Of a stretch of 11,013 nt of DNA, positions 1-7,101 are shown in pieces. The first letter of the stretch is position 1, and every line of letters begins with the position of its first letter. The DNA is from CAWUJT01 sp963922715 (GTDB lineage Bacteria > Pseudomonadota > Alphaproteobacteria > Rhodobacterales > Rhodobacteraceae), in the NCBI GenBank assembly GCA_963922715.1, contig CAWUJT010000083.1, positions 1 to 11,013 on the forward strand, in the 5' to 3' direction. The notes beneath the pieces are model-generated. The model was given only the letters and a program-made list of their open reading frames with translations. It did no database searches and was not told the origin of the DNA. A program made the translations under genes and the position numbers.

Positions 1-2
1 CC

Positions 3-287
3 GCCTCTCCAGCCGAACTGCGCGAACGTGGTGTTTGACTATTTCGAGAAAGCCGCTCAGAATATTTTCACGATACAGCCGCTTGCAGGGCGATTGCGCC
101 CAAGCTTGGGTGCGCGCCGGACAGTCTACGTTCGTGCTGTCAACAGGCCGAGCGTGGCGCTGGCACGCGTGCTGGGCTGACGACGGCTGAGAAGGATGGT
201 ATCAAAGATCTGGAGCACGCGGTTCGAGAACTTCGCCAAGCCAATGAGACCCTCAAGAAAGCATCGACTTATGTTGCGATGGCGGAG
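3..287 (+). pseudogene. IS3-family transposase OrfA remnant (helix-turn-helix plus leucine-zipper part), broken
   Basis: Read in the frame starting at position 3, this segment aligns from memory with IS3-family OrfA proteins. It has a helix-turn-helix region (SPAELRERGV, then a stretch ending IAPKLGCAPDSLRS), the linker QQAERGAGTRAGLTTAEKD, and the coiled-coil tail IKDLEHAVRELRQANETLKK followed by ASTYVAMAE. OrfA normally binds the terminal repeats and is joined to OrfB by programmed -1 frameshifting. Here an in-frame TGA at 36-38 interrupts the helix-turn-helix, and the usual Trp after LRS is replaced by CC. The true N-terminus probably lies just left of the window. No terminal inverted repeats are visible. 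I read it as a decayed, non-functional element; the family call rests on the diagnostic LTTAEKD...ELRQANE tail. Confidence 0.82.
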
Positions 288-380
288 CGCGTTCGCCATT
301 GTGCTTGCACCGTCGCCTTCGTCTCTCAGACCGATGGCGCGGCCTGCGGCGACCGCACACTGGCCCACGCTGTTCCGCAA

Positions 381-646
381 ATGATCGCCTCTATTGATAC
401 GTGTCGGGCAGATTATGGTGTCGGGCCTGTCTGCAAAGTTCTGCTGATTGCACCATCTACGTACTCTGCGCGCACTGCCTCCGCCCACGATCTTGGCTTG
501 GCCTCTGACAGGGCCCAAAAGGAGACATCCTTGATAAGGCCAAGATAACAGAAGCGTTCCACAACAGCGGTAAACGCTGTGGCGCACGCAAACTCGAACG
601 CACGTTGGACGTATCCCGTTTTTGTTCCTGTCCCGTTGCTCATTTA
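381..646 (+). pseudogene. IS3-family transposase OrfB N-terminal remnant, frameshifted
   Basis: From the ATG at 381 the frame reads MIASIDTCRADYGVGPVCKV then LLIAPSTYSARTA, which matches the start of IS3-family OrfB (usual form: IDDHRG-YGVEPICKVLPIAPSTY). This frame stops at 546-548. The homology continues in another frame from about 521 (ITEAFHNSGKRCGARKLERT, then DVSRFCSCPVAHL), matching the family's V-YGARKVWRQL...VARCTVARLM stretch, so there is a frameshift near 520-535. The DDE catalytic (rve) domain that should follow is absent. About 90 nt of unmatched sequence (288-380) separates it from the OrfA remnant, where an intact element would have little or none. This is clearly a dead transposase fragment. 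Confidence 0.8.
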
Positions 647-742
647 AGCGGCCTTTCTTTCAAATGTGTCGCCTTGATCGCAGAATAAGCTCTCAAGGGA
701 CCAGAACAAATCCGCAACAGGTCCATAACTGACACCAACACA

Positions 743-797
743 AACAAAGCCCACAGACGAGCTTGCGAAAAGAGGAAGCTCGCCTGTGGGCTTTGTT
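743..797 (-). terminator. Long hairpin, possible terminator for the minus-strand cell wall hydrolase transcript
   Basis: Two arms (743-764 and 776-797) form a 22-bp stem around an 11-nt loop (765-775). The only irregularity is position 757 against 783. It is an A-C mismatch in plus-strand RNA but a G-U wobble in minus-strand RNA, so the structure is fully paired only when transcribed from the minus strand. The arms carry the core CAAAGCCCACAG, resembling GC-rich alphaproteobacterial terminator stems. The tract after the stem on the minus strand is T-rich but interrupted by Gs, and the hydrolase stop codon is about 180 nt upstream. The structure is certain; the terminator role is inferred, and a palindromic intergenic repeat is the alternative. 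Confidence 0.5.
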
Positions 798-943
798 CTA
801 AAACAGGTGGATAAGTTTTAAATAATTATTGACAGTGAAACCCAACCAGCAGACATCCTCACACTCCAAAGCGTCTCTCCGACGTTCGCAATCGTCGCAA
901 AAACCCTCTAAAACGATGTTACGAGAGGCCTCTAGCTGACGGG

Positions 944-964
944 ATGTCCTGCCGAAGAGGACAT
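944..964 (-). terminator. Small hairpin just after the cell wall hydrolase stop codon
   Basis: Seven-base arms (ATGTCCT at 944-950 and AGGACAT at 958-964) surround a 7-nt loop. In minus-strand RNA the loop reads CUUCGGC, close to the stable UUCG type. It begins 15 nt beyond the hydrolase stop. No T-run follows, so it may be an RNA 3'-end stabiliser rather than an intrinsic terminator. Confidence 0.25.
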
Positions 965-979
965 TTCCCGAATGCCCCT

Positions 980-1648
980 TTAATCTGTTCGACGATAAAA
1001 CAGGTGATCCCCAATGTGGGCTGTACGTTGATAGACGCGGCTCCATCTTGGGCGAACGGCTGTGGTGTGATAGTGAGAGGCTTGATCGGTCAAGTCGCGC
1101 GGGGCCCCGTTCATCATTATTTTTGCAATTTTTCCCAGACGCTCCCAGCTTTTCGGTTCAGAGATCCGTTCAGGGATACCATCACAGGTGTAAGAGAATT
1201 GACAGGCATGCAGTCGGCCTGTGCCCTGATTGACAACGGCACAAATTGAATTGGGATAACTCGGCATATTCACACGATTTAAGATAACTTCTGCAACCGC
1301 ATATTGACCTTGGATGGATTCACCACGGGCTTCGAAATAGAGCGCTTCTGTGAGGCAACGCCACTCCCGCGATCCACGCGCGCGGGGCAAGCGATCCAGT
1401 TCTGCAACGGAAAAAACGCGCGTGTCAGACGCATTGCGCGATCTGTTGTAAGGAGATGCAATCGCATCAAGTCGACCTGCGGAGGCAAAAAGAGCCCTGC
1501 GCTCATTTTGCATCATCATAAAGATAGACGCTGGAACTGTTTCTCTGACGGGATTGGATGTTGAAAAACTGCCTTCAGCTTGACCAATACTTGGACAAGC
1601 AAACACCAAAGTTCCGCACACTGTAAGAATTTGCCATAATTTTAGCAT
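980..1648 (-). CDS. Exported cell wall hydrolase, SleB/CwlJ type (Hydrolase_2)
   Basis: This 222-residue protein belongs to the Hydrolase_2 (PF07486) family. These are SleB/CwlJ-like enzymes that cleave the glycan backbone of peptidoglycan; in non-sporulating proteobacteria they act in the periplasm on wall turnover. Residues 1-24 form a signal peptide (hydrophobic core, cleavage probably after GQA). The domain runs from about residue 94 to the end. It shows the family signature EALYFEARGE (101-110) with candidate catalytic Glu residues, then AVAEVILNRV (117-126), YPNSICAVVNQG (131-142), ACQFSYTCDG (148-157) and the C-terminal HYHTTAVRPRW (192-202). Four cysteines in the domain (98, 136, 149, 155) could pair in the periplasm. 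The start is an ATG preceded by GAGG, 4 nt away. Length is normal. The gene lies downstream of the PPDK-like gene, but a terminator and a candidate promoter separate them. Confidence 0.9.
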   Translation of the reverse strand: MLKLWQILTVCGTLVFACPSIGQAEGSFSTSNPVRETVPASIFMMMQNERRALFASAGRLDAIASPYNRSRNASDTRVFSVAELDRLPRARGSREWRCLTEALYFEARGESIQGQYAVAEVILNRVNMPSYPNSICAVVNQGTGRLHACQFSYTCDGIPERISEPKSWERLGKIAKIMMNGAPRDLTDQASHYHTTAVRPRWSRVYQRTAHIGDHLFYRRTD

Positions 1649-1681
1649 TTTTCCTCACACATTTCATACTTAGAAGATGTC

Positions 1682-1710
1682 TTAAAATACCTATCTTGAG
1701 ATAATGTAAA
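1682..1710 (-). promoter_or_regulatory. Candidate sigma-70-type promoter of the cell wall hydrolase gene
   Basis: On the minus strand TTTACA (1705-1710) is followed after 17 nt by TTTTAA (1682-1687), which would start transcription about 27 nt before the ATG at 1648. The spacer contains a short dyad, TATCT-N2-AGATA (1692-1703), that could be an operator. The region is strongly AT-rich, so such boxes can occur by chance. Confidence 0.3.
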
Positions 1711-1776
1711 TTCCAGTTTTTCCATATACGCTTTAAAGACACGGAATTTGTCTCTTTTGGGCAACATTTGAAATAA

Positions 1777-1796
1777 TTTGTCATATCTTTGACAAA
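1777..1796. promoter_or_regulatory. Perfect dyad TTTGTCA-N6-TGACAAA, possible operator
   Basis: Seven-base perfect inverted repeats (1777-1783 and 1790-1796) flank 6 nt, a geometry typical of a dimeric regulator site. The site overlaps the T-run of the terminator of the PPDK-like gene and lies about 130 nt upstream of the hydrolase start. No regulator can be named from the sequence. Confidence 0.3.
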
Positions 1797-1815
1797 AAAA
1801 GGGCACGCCAGTGCC
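1794..1815 (-). terminator. Rho-independent terminator of the PPDK-like gene
   Basis: In minus-strand RNA, GGCAC and GTGCC (1811-1815 and 1802-1806) pair around a 4-nt loop, followed after one C by seven uninterrupted T residues (1800 down to 1794). It lies about 50 nt past the TAA of the PPDK-like gene and separates it from the hydrolase gene. Confidence 0.8.
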
Positions 1816-1865
1816 TTGATTCGATGACCTGCAAAGCTCGAAAAAGCGCTTGTTACAATGTAAAA

Positions 1866-4388
1866 TTATCTGAGGAAATATTTTGAAGTGGCCGTTAAAG
1901 TGGCTTGCGCGGCTGCTAATTTTGAAACCGGCACCCGATAGGGGGAACAAGAAACATAATCAAACCCAGCTTTTCGACAAAAGGCAATGGCCTCGGGGTC
2001 TCCGCCATGTTCACCACATAAAGACAAAATCATCGTCTCACGCACGGCGCGCCCCCGTTCCGCACCGATCAAAAGCAGCTGGCCAACACCTTCCACGTCA
2101 AGACGCTGAAACGGGTCTTCTGGATAGATCTGTGCATTGACATAGGTTGACATAAATCGTCCTGCATCGTCGCGCGACAGCCCATAAGTCATTTGGGTCA
2201 GGTCATTCGTGCCAAAGCTTAAAAAGCTTGAAAATTCTGCGATTTCACCAGCGCGGAGTGCGGCACGCGGTGTTTCGACCATAACCCCAAGTGTATAATC
2301 AAACGCGGTGCGGTGTTCTTGGCGGACAGCGCTGGCAATGGCGTCAACGCGCGCGCCCACAAGCTCCACTTCCCGTCGCGCGGACACCAACGGGATCATG
2401 ATTTCCGGCACCACGGGAATGCCCCGGGCCTGCGCTTCAACTGTGGCTTCAAAAATGGCGCGGGCCTGCATTTCATAGATTTCCGGCACCACAAGGCCCA
2501 AGCGCACGCCGCGCATCCCAAGCATAGGATTGAACTCTTCTAAGCTCTCAATCCGGGCTTTCACCTCAGAGATCGGCAGGTTGAGCGCTTCGGCCAGGCC
2601 GCGTATCCCCTCCATCTGGGTCGGCAGAAATTCATGCAGCGGCGGGTCGAGCAAGCGCATACACACAGGCCACCCCTCCATCAGGGTGAAAAGCTCTGTG
2701 AAATCGGCCCGCTGCATCGGCAAAAGACGTTCCAGAGCCGCGGCGCGATCTTGGGGTTCCGAGGCGAAAATGGCCTCGCGCATCAATGTCAGCCGCCCGG
2801 GTTCAAAAAACATATGCTCTGTCCGGCAGAGCCCAATGCCATCGGCCCCAAAGCGCCGCGCCAGCATGGCATCGGCAGGCGTGTCGGCATTGGCACGCAC
2901 ACCGATATCCCGGATGTCATCGGCCCAGCGCATCAAATCGCTGAACGCGGCATCAAGGGCCGGTGCCTGCGCGGCCACTTGGCCCGCAAGAACCCGACCT
3001 TCTGTGCCATCTATGGTCAGGATATCACCAGCGGCAAATCTGCGCCCATCGGCAAGCGTGATGGTTTTCTTACGCATGTTGATTGTCAGACCGTTCACAC
3101 TTGTGATGCAGGGCAACCCAAGCCCGCGCGCAATCACCGCCGCATGGGAAGTTGTGCCGCCGCGCTCTGTCAGGATCGCGACAGCGGCATGCATGCCACG
3201 CACGTCCTCGGGTGCCGTCTCGCGGCGCACCAATATACAGGCCTCGCCCTGCGCGGCGGTCGCTTGGGCGGCGGTGGCATCAAAGACAATCTTGCCAGAG
3301 GCCACACCTGGGGACGCGGCAATCCCTTCGGCCAGAACGGTCACCTGTTCATCCGGGTCAAGATGATGATGCAAAAGCTGCGACAGAGTGGCCGGGGTGA
3401 TCCGCATCACGGCCTCTTCACGGGTGAGGATCCCATCCTCAACCAACGCGGTTACTATTTTGACATCCGCCCGGGCGGACCGGGGCGTACGCACGCCATC
3501 AAGCACCGCCAAACGGCCCTCTTCCACGGTAAATTCAATCTGCATTTCCTCTTTGAGACCACGTCGCATGACCTCCCCCGCCGCGATCAGATCTTGGAAC
3601 ACATCTGGCAGGATATCTTCGAGACTTTGACCGCGTTTATCCTTTGTCAGATAAAGCGCCTTGTCCGCGCTCAGGGCCTCCCGCCCCATGGATTGCCCCA
3701 TATAGCGGCCTGTGACCTGGGGCAAACCACTGGAGGATGACACGAACTGGATCACACCCGAGCCCGACTGCCCTGCCCCATGCCCCAGCGCCATGCGCTG
3801 CACCACAAGCCCCAGCCCCGCATCGACCGGCGCGCCTTGGGCTTGCCGCAACAGCCGGGCGCTGGTGCCTTCCCAGGCGCGCGCCATAGAGCGCAAGACT
3901 TCACTCAGATGCGTCTCGGGGTTTTGTGGGAACGGCACGTCCATCTCGGCTTCATAGGCGTTGAGGGCCTGATCGACTGTGCACGCCTCTAAAAAGGGCA
4001 TCTCGTCCAGACGCATGACATCAATCGCAAAACTTCGAATAAAACGCAGATAGATTTTATCGGCCAAGGTTGCACCAATTTCACCGGCCAGATGATCACG
4101 CGTTTCCGTGTTCATGCCGACATTCAAGATGGTCCCCGGCCCGCCCCAATCCGCCGCCTCAGACGAGGAACGCACCGACACCAGCAAGGGTGTGGTTGCG
4201 AAGTGGCCTAAGATTTTTGCAATATCCGGCAGAGTGCCTTGCGCACTCTCGCGCACGGTTTTGAAGGACAACGCCACCGTTTGCGGCACAGGCAACCCAA
4301 GACGCAAAAGCCGCTGCAGGCATTTTGCGCGATTGCCATGGCGGTGGACTGCAATATCCGCGGTGGGGGTGATCTCTGTAAAGGGCAT
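1866..4388 (-). CDS. PEP-utilising enzyme, pyruvate phosphate dikinase-like, with divergent ATP-grasp domain
   Basis: The 840-residue protein has the architecture of pyruvate, phosphate dikinase (PPDK), which interconverts ATP, Pi and pyruvate with AMP, PPi and PEP in the cytoplasm. An N-terminal ATP-grasp-like domain covers about residues 15-310. The swivelling phosphohistidine domain has TERGGTTSHAAVIARG with His415 as phosphate carrier. The C-terminal PEP/pyruvate barrel (about 490-830) has CRTEHMFF (Arg522), MRLLDPP (Arg578), NPMLGMRGVRL, GVMVETPRAA (Glu705), SFGTNDLTQ (Asn728) and CGEHGGDP (Cys791), all PPDK hallmarks. The N-terminal half is unusual. The canonical SGTGVAFTRDPxTGE and NAQGEDVV motifs are replaced (SGSGVIQFVSSSSGLPQ; GQSMGREALS), and the LQTR motif reads LDGVRT. 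Length is about 30-50 residues below typical PPDKs. I recall similar divergent proteins in Rhodobacteraceae, usually called PPDK or putative PEP-binding protein. ATG 4388 is the first possible start (in-frame stop just upstream) and its ribosome site is weak. The catalytic half is secure; dikinase activity is uncertain. Confidence 0.85.
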   Translation of the reverse strand: MPFTEITPTADIAVHRHGNRAKCLQRLLRLGLPVPQTVALSFKTVRESAQGTLPDIAKILGHFATTPLLVSVRSSSEAADWGGPGTILNVGMNTETRDHLAGEIGATLADKIYLRFIRSFAIDVMRLDEMPFLEACTVDQALNAYEAEMDVPFPQNPETHLSEVLRSMARAWEGTSARLLRQAQGAPVDAGLGLVVQRMALGHGAGQSGSGVIQFVSSSSGLPQVTGRYMGQSMGREALSADKALYLTKDKRGQSLEDILPDVFQDLIAAGEVMRRGLKEEMQIEFTVEEGRLAVLDGVRTPRSARADVKIVTALVEDGILTREEAVMRITPATLSQLLHHHLDPDEQVTVLAEGIAASPGVASGKIVFDATAAQATAAQGEACILVRRETAPEDVRGMHAAVAILTERGGTTSHAAVIARGLGLPCITSVNGLTINMRKKTITLADGRRFAAGDILTIDGTEGRVLAGQVAAQAPALDAAFSDLMRWADDIRDIGVRANADTPADAMLARRFGADGIGLCRTEHMFFEPGRLTLMREAIFASEPQDRAAALERLLPMQRADFTELFTLMEGWPVCMRLLDPPLHEFLPTQMEGIRGLAEALNLPISEVKARIESLEEFNPMLGMRGVRLGLVVPEIYEMQARAIFEATVEAQARGIPVVPEIMIPLVSARREVELVGARVDAIASAVRQEHRTAFDYTLGVMVETPRAALRAGEIAEFSSFLSFGTNDLTQMTYGLSRDDAGRFMSTYVNAQIYPEDPFQRLDVEGVGQLLLIGAERGRAVRETMILSLCGEHGGDPEAIAFCRKAGFDYVSCSPYRVPVSKLAAAQATLTATSKYFLR

Positions 4389-4415
4389 CTGACGCTTTCA
4401 ACGGTTTATTGAGCG

Positions 4416-4443
4416 ATCATATAAGCTTGGCCGACGTGTGCAA
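4416..4443 (-). promoter_or_regulatory. Candidate promoter of the PPDK-like gene in the gap after glyS
   Basis: On the minus strand TTGCAC (4438-4443) and TATGAT (4416-4421, five of six consensus bases) are separated by 16 nt. Transcription would start near 4409, about 20 nt before the ATG. The 88-nt gap shows no terminator hairpin, so readthrough from glyS is also likely. Confidence 0.45.
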
Positions 4444-4476
4444 GAATTTGATCGTCGCAGCCGCGCATGAAGAGGA

Positions 4477-6567
4477 TCACCCCTGCAAGCGATCCAACGC
4501 CGCGACTTGATCACAGATGGAGCGAATGCGGGAGAGCAGGTTCAAACGATTGCGCCGCAAAATCTGATTGTCGGCATTGACTTGCACGGCCTCAAAAAAT
4601 GCATCGATGGGACCGCGCAAGGTTGCCATGGCCGCCATTGCAGCCGAGAAATCCTCAGTTGCAAGTGCGGCGGTGATCGTTACATCAGCAGCCGCAAGCG
4701 CATCGAACAGCGCGCCCTCTTCGGGCGTGTCTGCAAATTTTCGATCCGCGCCAAAGGAATATTCAACCCCGTCTTTCGCTTCCGCTTGCGCCAAAATGTT
4801 CGCTGCGCGTTTATAGCCTTGAACTAGGTTTTCCCCATCTTCTGTCTGGAGCACAGCCTGGAGCGCTGTGATACGTTTCACCAGCAACAGCAGGTTATCA
4901 TTCTGCGGCACAGACAGGCAGGCTTCGATCACGTCGTGGGCAAATCCCCGATCTCGCAGATAAACTTTCAATCGGTCGTGAATGAAAGAGAGAAGGTTCA
5001 GATCACTCTCTTCTGTGTCCGCCTCTTGATCCAGGGACGACAAATGTAAGTCACGGCCAACACGAAAGAGATCAAGCAGTGGCAGGTTTATATCATTTTC
5101 CAAGATCAGCCGAATAATCCCTAAGGCCGCGCGGCGCAGTGAAAAGGGATCTTTGCTGCCGGTTGGCTTCTCATCAATGGCCCAAAACCCCGTCAGAAGG
5201 TCCAATTTATCCACCAAAGCAACCGTCACAGAGACAGGGGCAGACGGCACGTCATCCGACGGCCCAAGGGGCGCATAATGCGCCTGGCAGGCCTCGGACA
5301 CCTCTGGGGGATATCCTGAGATTACACTGTAATAACGCCCCATAACCCCTTGAAGTTCAGGAAATTCATAGACCATTTCCGAACTTAAATCGAGTTTGAC
5401 AACTTTGGCAGCCTGCTGGGCCAGATCAGGATCGGCCCCGATCTTTGGAGCGATGGTTTGCGCCAACACAACAAGACGCGCAATGCGGTCGCTTTGCGTG
5501 CCAAGTCTCCGATGGAAAATAACCTTTTCAAGGGATTGCGCCCAAATCTTCATCCCCGTTTTCGCTTCACGAACATCATTGTCCCAGAAAAACTTTGCGT
5601 CCGCCAACCGCGCGCTCAGAACCTTTGTGTTGCCCGACAGGATCGTCGCCCCGTGATCCACAGTCTCACGATTGGCAACCGTTATAAATCGGACAACTTT
5701 GCCATCTTTGTCTTTGACAGAAAAGAATTTTTGATGTTCACGCATTGACGTTTGCAACACCTCGGGCGGCAAATCCAGAAATTCTGTGCCGATGGTGCCC
5801 ATCAACACCACGGGCCATTCCACCAGCCCCGCCACTTCTGCCAAAAGTGCTGGATCGCGGATCACCTCCAGGCCAGAGGCAAAGGCGCGGTTCTCGGCCT
5901 CGGCCCAAATCAAATCCGCCCGTTCTTGTGGATCGAGAATGACAAAGTGACGCTTTAACTGTGTCGTGTAATCCTCAAAAGAGGTGACAGAAAATACCCC
6001 AGGCGCCATGAACCTGTGACCCTGGGTCATAGCGTTGCTCGTGTAGCCGCCGAGTTCAAAGGGAACGACACGGGGTTCGGCCTCATCGGTCAAAAGACAC
6101 AAGATATTCTGAAGCGGGCGGACCCACCGCAAAGACCCGTTGGCCCAGCGCATCGATTTGGGCCAAGGAAAGCCCTGAATGACCTCGGGGATCACTTGGG
6201 CCAAAATTTGTTCCGCTGGTCTGCCAGGTGTGGTGACAGTCGCCACCCAAAAGGTGCCCTTCTTTTCTGTGCGTTGTGTCACATCGGACTGTGTCAGCCC
6301 CTGGCTACGTAAAAATCCCTCAAGAGCTTTTTGAGGCGCGTCAACGCGGGGCCCACGCCGCTCTTGGCGCAAAGTCGGACTTTCGGATAAAAGCCCCTCT
6401 ATGGTTAGTGTCAGACGACGCGGGGTCGCGAACGCCCCCGCACTGGCGTAAGTCAGGCCAGCATCGACCACGCGCTCTGTGACCATTCGCTTAAGGTCTG
6501 CGCTGGCTTGGGCTTGCATCACCCCCGGGATTTCTTCCGAGAATAATTCTAACAATAAATCCGGCAT
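4477..6567 (-). CDS. glyS: Glycyl-tRNA synthetase, beta subunit
   Basis: The 696-residue protein is the beta chain of the bacterial alpha2beta2 glycyl-tRNA synthetase. It recognises and binds tRNA-Gly while the alpha chain catalyses glycine activation and transfer. Diagnostic segments are the N-terminal LLLELFSEEIP (4-14), the block FPWPKSMRW...LRWVRPLQNI (133-155), PFELGGYTSN and TQGHRF (169-186), LQTSMREHQKFF (271-282), SARLADAKFFWDND (318-331), LSSEMVYEFPELQGVMGRYY (394-413) and KDPFSLRRAALGIIRLI (472-488). A DALR-type anticodon-binding region forms the C-terminus. Length is close to the E. coli protein (689). The ATG is preceded by GGGAGGA (within 6577-6585) at about 9 nt spacing; this site lies inside the end of the upstream DUF6446-like gene, whose stop is only 3 nt away. 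Co-transcription with glyQ is therefore strongly implied. Nothing is broken or missing. Confidence 0.98.
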   Translation of the reverse strand: MPDLLLELFSEEIPGVMQAQASADLKRMVTERVVDAGLTYASAGAFATPRRLTLTIEGLLSESPTLRQERRGPRVDAPQKALEGFLRSQGLTQSDVTQRTEKKGTFWVATVTTPGRPAEQILAQVIPEVIQGFPWPKSMRWANGSLRWVRPLQNILCLLTDEAEPRVVPFELGGYTSNAMTQGHRFMAPGVFSVTSFEDYTTQLKRHFVILDPQERADLIWAEAENRAFASGLEVIRDPALLAEVAGLVEWPVVLMGTIGTEFLDLPPEVLQTSMREHQKFFSVKDKDGKVVRFITVANRETVDHGATILSGNTKVLSARLADAKFFWDNDVREAKTGMKIWAQSLEKVIFHRRLGTQSDRIARLVVLAQTIAPKIGADPDLAQQAAKVVKLDLSSEMVYEFPELQGVMGRYYSVISGYPPEVSEACQAHYAPLGPSDDVPSAPVSVTVALVDKLDLLTGFWAIDEKPTGSKDPFSLRRAALGIIRLILENDINLPLLDLFRVGRDLHLSSLDQEADTEESDLNLLSFIHDRLKVYLRDRGFAHDVIEACLSVPQNDNLLLLVKRITALQAVLQTEDGENLVQGYKRAANILAQAEAKDGVEYSFGADRKFADTPEEGALFDALAAADVTITAALATEDFSAAMAAMATLRGPIDAFFEAVQVNADNQILRRNRLNLLSRIRSICDQVAALDRLQG

Positions 6568-6570
6568 TGC

Positions 6571-7101
6571 TTAAAATCCTCCCTCATAGGTGGCCCGATC
6601 TGGGCAGGCCTCCCCCACGGGTGAGCCGTCGTAGGCTTTGCGCCCACAATCATTGAGCTCATGCCAGGCAAACCCACGACCATCGTCAAAGATCGCCACA
6701 ACCCGATCCACACCATAGGCGATATTTTTCTCGCCAAGGTAGACCACGGCACGGCCTGTCTTAAGGGCATTGGCAATGTCACCTGGATCGAAGCAAGTGA
6801 ACCACCGCGGCGGGATTCGTGGCGCGGGACGATCCATCTGTTGCAAAAGCGTCTGATCCAAGCGGTCCACGTCTGGCAGGCGAAAGCAGGCCCGAAATCC
6901 CAACGGAGAACTTGAGGCGCGAATGGCTTGCAGCTCCGCCACCTCTAGGCGCACAGAGGTCCCATCTGATTGTGATAACGCGATCACAGCCTCTGGGTCT
7001 TCTGACCAATAGGCGTTATTGGCCGTCCACCACAGCCCACCTGCGGCGATCACACCGCTGCCGATCAAGGTCAGCACCGCGACTTTACCCCAAAGGTTCA
7101 T
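6571..7101 (-). CDS. Small membrane-anchored protein of unknown function, DUF6446-like, between glyQ and glyS
   Basis: The 176-residue protein starts MNLWGKVAVLTLIGSGVIAA. It has one N-terminal membrane segment (about 5-25, an uncleaved anchor or possibly a signal peptide) and then a soluble domain, probably periplasmic. It resembles from memory the DUF6446 family of Rhodobacteraceae: SSPLGFRACF (64-73), PPRWFTCFD (97-105), and the block YLGEKNIAYGVDRVVAIFDD (121-140) followed by GRGFAWHELNDCG (141-153). Its four cysteines (72, 103, 152, 166) could form two disulfides. The function is unknown. The ATG overlaps the glyQ stop codon as ATGA (7098-7101), indicating translational coupling; an in-frame upstream extension to 7254 would overlap glyQ by more than 150 nt and is rejected because it would place the hydrophobic segment internally. 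No obvious reason for a membrane protein between synthetase subunits can be read from its sequence. Confidence 0.88.
   Translation of the reverse strand: MNLWGKVAVLTLIGSGVIAAGGLWWTANNAYWSEDPEAVIALSQSDGTSVRLEVAELQAIRASSSPLGFRACFRLPDVDRLDQTLLQQMDRPAPRIPPRWFTCFDPGDIANALKTGRAVVYLGEKNIAYGVDRVVAIFDDGRGFAWHELNDCGRKAYDGSPVGEACPDRATYEGGF

Larger units (their letters stand above)
647..979. other. Intergenic stretch without a supportable gene
   Basis: This roughly 330-nt stretch lies between the IS3 remnant and the end of the cell wall hydrolase gene. Open frames here are short, lack a convincing start and match no family I know. It holds a long hairpin at 743-797 and a small one at 944-964 (both listed separately), and an AT-rich patch around 810-835. 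The left part (647-690) may be the last degraded trace of the IS element. Confidence 0.6.

Noticed and set aside
126..643. Minus-strand open frames over the IS3 remnant
   Set aside because: The plus-strand translation clearly matches IS3 OrfA/OrfB, so these are shadows.
798..1046. 82-codon minus-strand frame overlapping the end of the cell wall hydrolase
   Set aside because: Its start lies inside the hydrolase in another frame, there is no convincing ribosome site and no family resemblance.
1575..1950. Small minus-strand frames in the AT-rich gap between the PPDK-like gene and the hydrolase
   Set aside because: They run across the terminator and candidate promoter and into neighbouring genes out of frame, with no ribosome site; the region is better explained as regulatory.
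2530..3740. Long open frames on the plus strand opposite the PPDK-like gene (up to 368 codons)
   Set aside because: They lie wholly antisense to a well-conserved gene, have low-complexity composition typical of GC-rich shadow frames and match no family.
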